This document shows, piece after piece, positions 60,675 through 64,000 of a stretch of 64,000 nt of DNA. Numbering within the stretch: position 1 is the stretch's first letter; each line of letters starts with the position of its first letter. The notes beneath the pieces were generated by a model. The model saw only the letters and a program-made list of their open reading frames with translations. It was not told where the DNA came from and did not search any database. The stretch is from Pedobacter sp. SL55. Its GTDB lineage: Bacteria > Bacteroidota > Bacteroidia > Sphingobacteriales > Sphingobacteriaceae. The DNA lies in assembly GCF_026625705.1 (NCBI RefSeq), contig NZ_CP113059.1:2108001-2172000 (forward strand), given 5' to 3'. The translations under genes were made by a program, and so were the position numbers.

Positions 60675-61577
60675 CTAAAAAGATTTGTTTAGATAGGTTT
60701 TAAAATAACTGCCCATCACATCTACAAAAGCTTTTGCAAATGCTGGTCTGCCGGCAGCATCACGTACGCCTTTGTAATTGCTTTCAATCTGCCAACCGAA
60801 AACATTAGGGTATTTGCTCGATGTGTATCTAACTGTGTTATAGCCCCCGTTAAAGTATTTATCTTCTTCTAAAGGAGCTACATCTTGTTTAGAGGGTACA
60901 GCATCGAAACCTTCCTTGGTAATTAAAGTTCCAAACGCATTTTGACCAATTAATAGTTGTTCAAGGTCTAGGCTTTTATCGCTGGCAAGCAAATTAGCTA
61001 CAGAAGATTTTGTGGCCTGTTTGCTATTTTTGGCATCCGTATTTCTTAACTCTTCTGCTTTTAAAAGGTAGCCCACCTCTAAGCGTTGTTTGGTATGTCC
61101 GTGCCCATGAAGGTCGATATAGATTGCCTTCCCAAATTTTTTGGTAGCTAATGCTAGTGCCGTGTCAATATAGTCGTGAAACTGGTTCCAAGGTTTTTCC
61201 ATGGCTTTGTTACCACAGGTTCCTTCTTCTAGGTCGCGGTTTTGGTCTACATTTTTTCTAGATAAATTAGAGATGATAATAAATGGCCTTGCCTTGTATT
61301 TTGCCAAGAAAGCTGCTTCTATCTCTTTAGCTAGTTCTATAGTCTTAGAATCTGTAACGGTAACTGCTCCTTTGCAGTTGCGTAGTGGAACATCTGGTAA
61401 ATTTATTGCACCGCCATGTGGCACACTAATGATAAGTGGCAAATCGCCCACAATAAATTCTGTCCATTTTTCATCGTCGGTGTAGGTTTTGCCCGCTTCC
61501 CATTTTTGAGCATAAGCAAAGCTGCTAACTAAAAGCAGCAATAAAATTAGTCGAATACATTTCATTTTATGTAGCAT
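60675..61577 (-). CDS. secreted N-formylglutamate amidohydrolase-like protein
   Basis: 300 residues with signal peptide (VSSFAYAQ; start at 61577 or at the ATG 12 bases later, MKCIRLILLLLLVSSFAY). Hallmarks of the PF05013 family: LIISVPHGGAINLPD (probable zinc His), NLSRKNVDQNRDLEEGT, and YIDLHGHGHTKQRLEVGYLL with the DxHGH block. Classical enzymes hydrolyse N-formyl-L-glutamate in histidine breakdown and are cytosolic; an exported form without other hut genes probably acts on another amide or peptide substrate. Single gene, divergent from the surface protein at 61789. Confidence 0.88.
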   Translation of the reverse strand: MLHKMKCIRLILLLLLVSSFAYAQKWEAGKTYTDDEKWTEFIVGDLPLIISVPHGGAINLPDVPLRNCKGAVTVTDSKTIELAKEIEAAFLAKYKARPFIIISNLSRKNVDQNRDLEEGTCGNKAMEKPWNQFHDYIDTALALATKKFGKAIYIDLHGHGHTKQRLEVGYLLKAEELRNTDAKNSKQATKSSVANLLASDKSLDLEQLLIGQNAFGTLITKEGFDAVPSKQDVAPLEEDKYFNGGYNTVRYTSSKYPNVFGWQIESNYKGVRDAAGRPAFAKAFVDVMGSYFKTYLNKSF

Positions 61578-61703
61578 TTATCTTTTTACATAGATAGACT
61601 GATGAACTCAACTGTGGTACCGTTTTGTAATCATAATTTTTGTTATGGAACGGTGTTTTTTAAAAAACTGGAAAAAAGTGAAACTAAAATAGGTCCTATT
61701 TAT

Positions 61704-61732
61704 TTCGATATCAGTCTATCATATAGTTTTGA
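61704..61732 (+). promoter_or_regulatory. candidate promoter of the surface-protein gene
   Basis: TAGTTTTG (61725-61732) fits the Bacteroidota -7 consensus TAnnTTTG; TTTC (61704-61707), 17 bp upstream, is a weak -33. The ATG is 56 bp after the -7 element. Confidence 0.45.
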
Positions 61733-61788
61733 GGATAAAATCATTTTCCTCAATGCCAACCTAACCACTAACAAACTAATACATTTAT

Positions 61789-64000
61789 ATGAGAAAAGTT
61801 TACGTATTGCTTTTACTTTCTCTGTTGCTCGGCTTTGGTGCAACAGCGCAAACAATTAGATATGTAAAGGCGGGAGCTAATGGCGACGGTGCTTCGTGGG
61901 CCACTGCTTCGGGAGATTTACAGGCTATGATTAACGCTTCTGCTGCTAAAGATGAGGTATGGATAGCCGCAGGTACGTACAAGCCAAATAGAAGAGCTAA
62001 TGCCTTAGAAACCATCACTGTAAATGATAGGTTCAATGCTTTTGTGATGAAAAAAGACGTGGGGGTTTTTGGAGGTTTTGCAGGAACGGAAACTTCTAAG
62101 GCCAATAGAGATTTTGTAGCAAACACATCGGTTTTAAGTGGAAATATAGGTAACGAAGCTATTGATACCGATAACACGTACCACGTAGTTATTGCAGCTG
62201 ATGATTTGGGAACTGCTAAATTAGATGGTTTTACCATTACTAAAGGATATAGCAGTGGTACAGGAACTACCTCTGCTGTTACCGTAAATGGCAGGGCTAT
62301 TCCAGCGAGCCGTTCGCCGGGGATCATCAGCTATTATAGCAGTGCTGAGTTTGTAAACCTCATCATCACAGAAAACGTTAACGCATCTACGGATCAAAGT
62401 GCTGGCGCAATTTATATTTTTTATGGGTCGCCTAAATTCACTAAAGTTCAATTTATCAATAATCGAACGGTTTCTACTGCTGGTGGGGCCATATTTGTAT
62501 TTGGTTCTACTACACTTCGTAGTCAACCAGAGTTTAACGAAGTAGATTTTATAGGTAACCAAGGTATTTCAGGGGGCGCTGTTGTTATTTCGGCCTATGG
62601 CGAGTTAAAATTCAACAAGTGTAAATTCATCAATAATAAAGCCCTTACTACCAATGGTGGCGCTATACACATGTTTTCTGCTACAGCCACTGCTGAAATA
62701 AAAGATTGTACATTTTCTGGCAATCAAGCAACGGTTAGCGGAGGCGCCATTTACAACGGTTACAATTTACCAATTACCATTTCTGGTTCTACTTTTACCA
62801 ATAACATAGCTACTACTGGTTTTGCAGGCGCTATTTATGCCGTAGGTAAGTTAAGTATTGAAAAAGGAGAATTTACTGGAAACAAATCATCTGCTGGCTC
62901 GGCTGGGGCAATTTACTTAGGCACTAACACCAACGAAATAAATATTGAAGGAAATACTTTTAAAGACAACGAGGCTGCTAAAGAGGCGGGTGCTATTTAT
63001 GTAACTTCGGCTAGCCCAATAATTAAGAACAATAGATTTTACAACAACAAAGCGGTAGATTTTGGAGGAGCTATTTATACTTTGGGCGGTTTGCCAAGCT
63101 CTTTGAGCGCACCTACCATTGTTGGAAATATTTTTTATGCCAATACAGCAACAAGCGCTACAGGCTTGGGCGGTGCAGTTTATATCGGCGATAATAGCGC
63201 TCCTTTAATTGTAAATTCAACGCTGTATGCAAACACAGCAGATAAAGGTGGTGCTATTGGATTATCAAATGTTAGTGTTTTAGCCAAGGTTTATAATAGC
63301 ATTATTTACGGTAATACAGCAACAGATGCCACCACTACAGATATCTATGGTGCAAGTACCGATAATTTAGATATTCAGTACACACTTACGCAAAACTATG
63401 GTACAAATGGTGCTGGCGGCAATATTGTAGGCAGTGATCCCGAGTTTGCCAGTGTAGATGTTGCAAACAATAATTTTTTAAAGTTAACGGAAGATAGTTG
63501 GGCAGTAAACGCTGGTAATAACAATATGGTTCCAGCAACTGCCACAGTAGATATTGCGGGTGTAAATAGGATTATGCACGCTGTAGTTGATTTGGGAGCT
63601 TTAGAATACGATGGGGATTTGCCTCCACCATATACGGTAGATATTGACGAAAATTCGCCTGTTGGTACTTATGTAGGCAAGCCAACATCTAGGTTGGGCG
63701 GCACATTAACCTGGGAGTTTTTCTCTGGAAATATTAATGATGCCTTTGCTATTAATGCAACCACTGGCGAAATTACTGTGAATAAGAGTACCGAGCTAGA
63801 TTACGAGACGAAAAGTATTTTTAATTTATTTCTAAAGGTTAGCAACAACTTTGGTTTGGTTCAAAATCTGCCGGTGTTGGTAAATTTGAATAACTTGATG
63901 GAAAAACCTCAGGCGCCGCAGCTAACTAATCCTAAGGTTAACGATGTGATCATAAGCTACCGTCCTAAGTTAATAGGCGTGGCAGAGCCACTAAGTACAA
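61789..64000 (+). CDS. large beta-helix/cadherin-like surface protein, 3' end outside window
   Basis: 737 codons are visible and the frame is still open at 64000. Signal peptide MRKVYVLLLLSLLLGFGATA, cleaved after Q. Residues about 22-610 form a right-handed beta helix of the Pmp/polymorphic outer-membrane type, with many copies of GGAI followed 8-12 residues later by FxxN: GGAIYNGYNLPITISGSTFT, AGAIYVTSASPIIKNNRFYN, GGAVYIGDNSAPLIVNSTLY. After a PPP hinge (DLPPPYTVDIDENSPVGTYV) comes a cadherin-like domain with FAINATTGEITVNKSTELDY. The missing end probably has a gliding/T9SS C-terminal sorting domain or further Ig-like repeats; that is a guess. Likely adhesin. Confidence 0.9.
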   Translation, partial: MRKVYVLLLLSLLLGFGATAQTIRYVKAGANGDGASWATASGDLQAMINASAAKDEVWIAAGTYKPNRRANALETITVNDRFNAFVMKKDVGVFGGFAGTETSKANRDFVANTSVLSGNIGNEAIDTDNTYHVVIAADDLGTAKLDGFTITKGYSSGTGTTSAVTVNGRAIPASRSPGIISYYSSAEFVNLIITENVNASTDQSAGAIYIFYGSPKFTKVQFINNRTVSTAGGAIFVFGSTTLRSQPEFNEVDFIGNQGISGGAVVISAYGELKFNKCKFINNKALTTNGGAIHMFSATATAEIKDCTFSGNQATVSGGAIYNGYNLPITISGSTFTNNIATTGFAGAIYAVGKLSIEKGEFTGNKSSAGSAGAIYLGTNTNEINIEGNTFKDNEAAKEAGAIYVTSASPIIKNNRFYNNKAVDFGGAIYTLGGLPSSLSAPTIVGNIFYANTATSATGLGGAVYIGDNSAPLIVNSTLYANTADKGGAIGLSNVSVLAKVYNSIIYGNTATDATTTDIYGASTDNLDIQYTLTQNYGTNGAGGNIVGSDPEFASVDVANNNFLKLTEDSWAVNAGNNNMVPATATVDIAGVNRIMHAVVDLGALEYDGDLPPPYTVDIDENSPVGTYVGKPTSRLGGTLTWEFFSGNINDAFAINATTGEITVNKSTELDYETKSIFNLFLKVSNNFGLVQNLPVLVNLNNLMEKPQAPQLTNPKVNDVIISYRPKLIGVAEPLST

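Noticed and set aside
61800..62562. Minus-strand ORFs opposite the surface-protein gene
   Set aside because: Shadows of the plus-strand beta-helix gene, which has a signal peptide and regular GGAI repeats.

Overview
The window reads as a Bacteroidota chromosome, most likely Sphingobacteriaceae (Pedobacter-like). This is an inference from the AT-rich sequence, the near absence of Shine-Dalgarno sites, a TTG-N20-TAnnTTTG promoter before rpsL, the very many Sec and lipoprotein signal peptides, and the rpsL-rpsG-fusA-rpsJ cluster. No tRNA, rRNA, CRISPR or prophage was seen.

Layout. (1) From position 1 to about 50.4 kb lie some sixty genes, all on the minus strand, mostly for small secreted, lipoprotein or membrane proteins. 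Recognisable families include YwqK/MORN-type repeats, WG repeats, DKNYY repeats, leucine-rich repeats, SMI1/KNR4 (SUKH), DUF4274, DUF6714-like, DUF6694-like, DUF6688-like, VanW, a TonB C-terminal domain, a caspase-like lipoprotein and a thioredoxin-fold lipoprotein. Two modules stand out inside it: a REP-associated IS200-type transposase among small palindromes (4.78-5.47 kb), and a five-gene operon of two zinc-ribbon proteins, an SPFH/SHOCT protein and two ankyrin proteins (15.6-20.96 kb), which is bracketed by duplicated lipoprotein genes and duplicated non-coding repeats. (2) At 50.5-55.3 kb are a TPR-lipoprotein histidine kinase overlapping a LytTR response regulator, a small lipoprotein and a second histidine kinase. 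(3) At 56.5-60.1 kb, on the plus strand, is the cluster rpsL-rpsG-fusA-rpsJ, closed by a clear terminator. (4) Then come a secreted N-formylglutamate amidohydrolase-like protein (minus) and, running off the right edge, a large beta-helix/cadherin-like surface protein (plus).

The main discovery candidate is regulatory. Five intergenic regions, each just upstream of a minus-strand gene (9.86, 13.93, 36.26, 47.99 and 50.47 kb), carry three sites related to TTATTATTCG (minus strand CGAATAATAA) spaced exactly 21 bp apart, with a TA-rich -7-like element 20-23 bp further on. A 21-bp direct-repeat period is what LytTR-domain regulators recognise, and a LytTR regulator (52478-53233) sits at the head of the array. 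I infer that the kinase/LytTR pair, or a similar regulator, controls a dispersed regulon of these envelope proteins.

A caution for every reader: this sequence carries apparent single-base indels. The essential gene rpsG is frameshifted by one extra G. At least four other genes (2681-3648, 11238-12988, 21807-22546, 41650-42038) are cleanly restored by adding one base, three of these in A runs, and the 451-residue ORF at 5466-6821 looks like two genes joined by a missing A. These are most simply sequencing or assembly errors, and gene boundaries at these places should be read accordingly.
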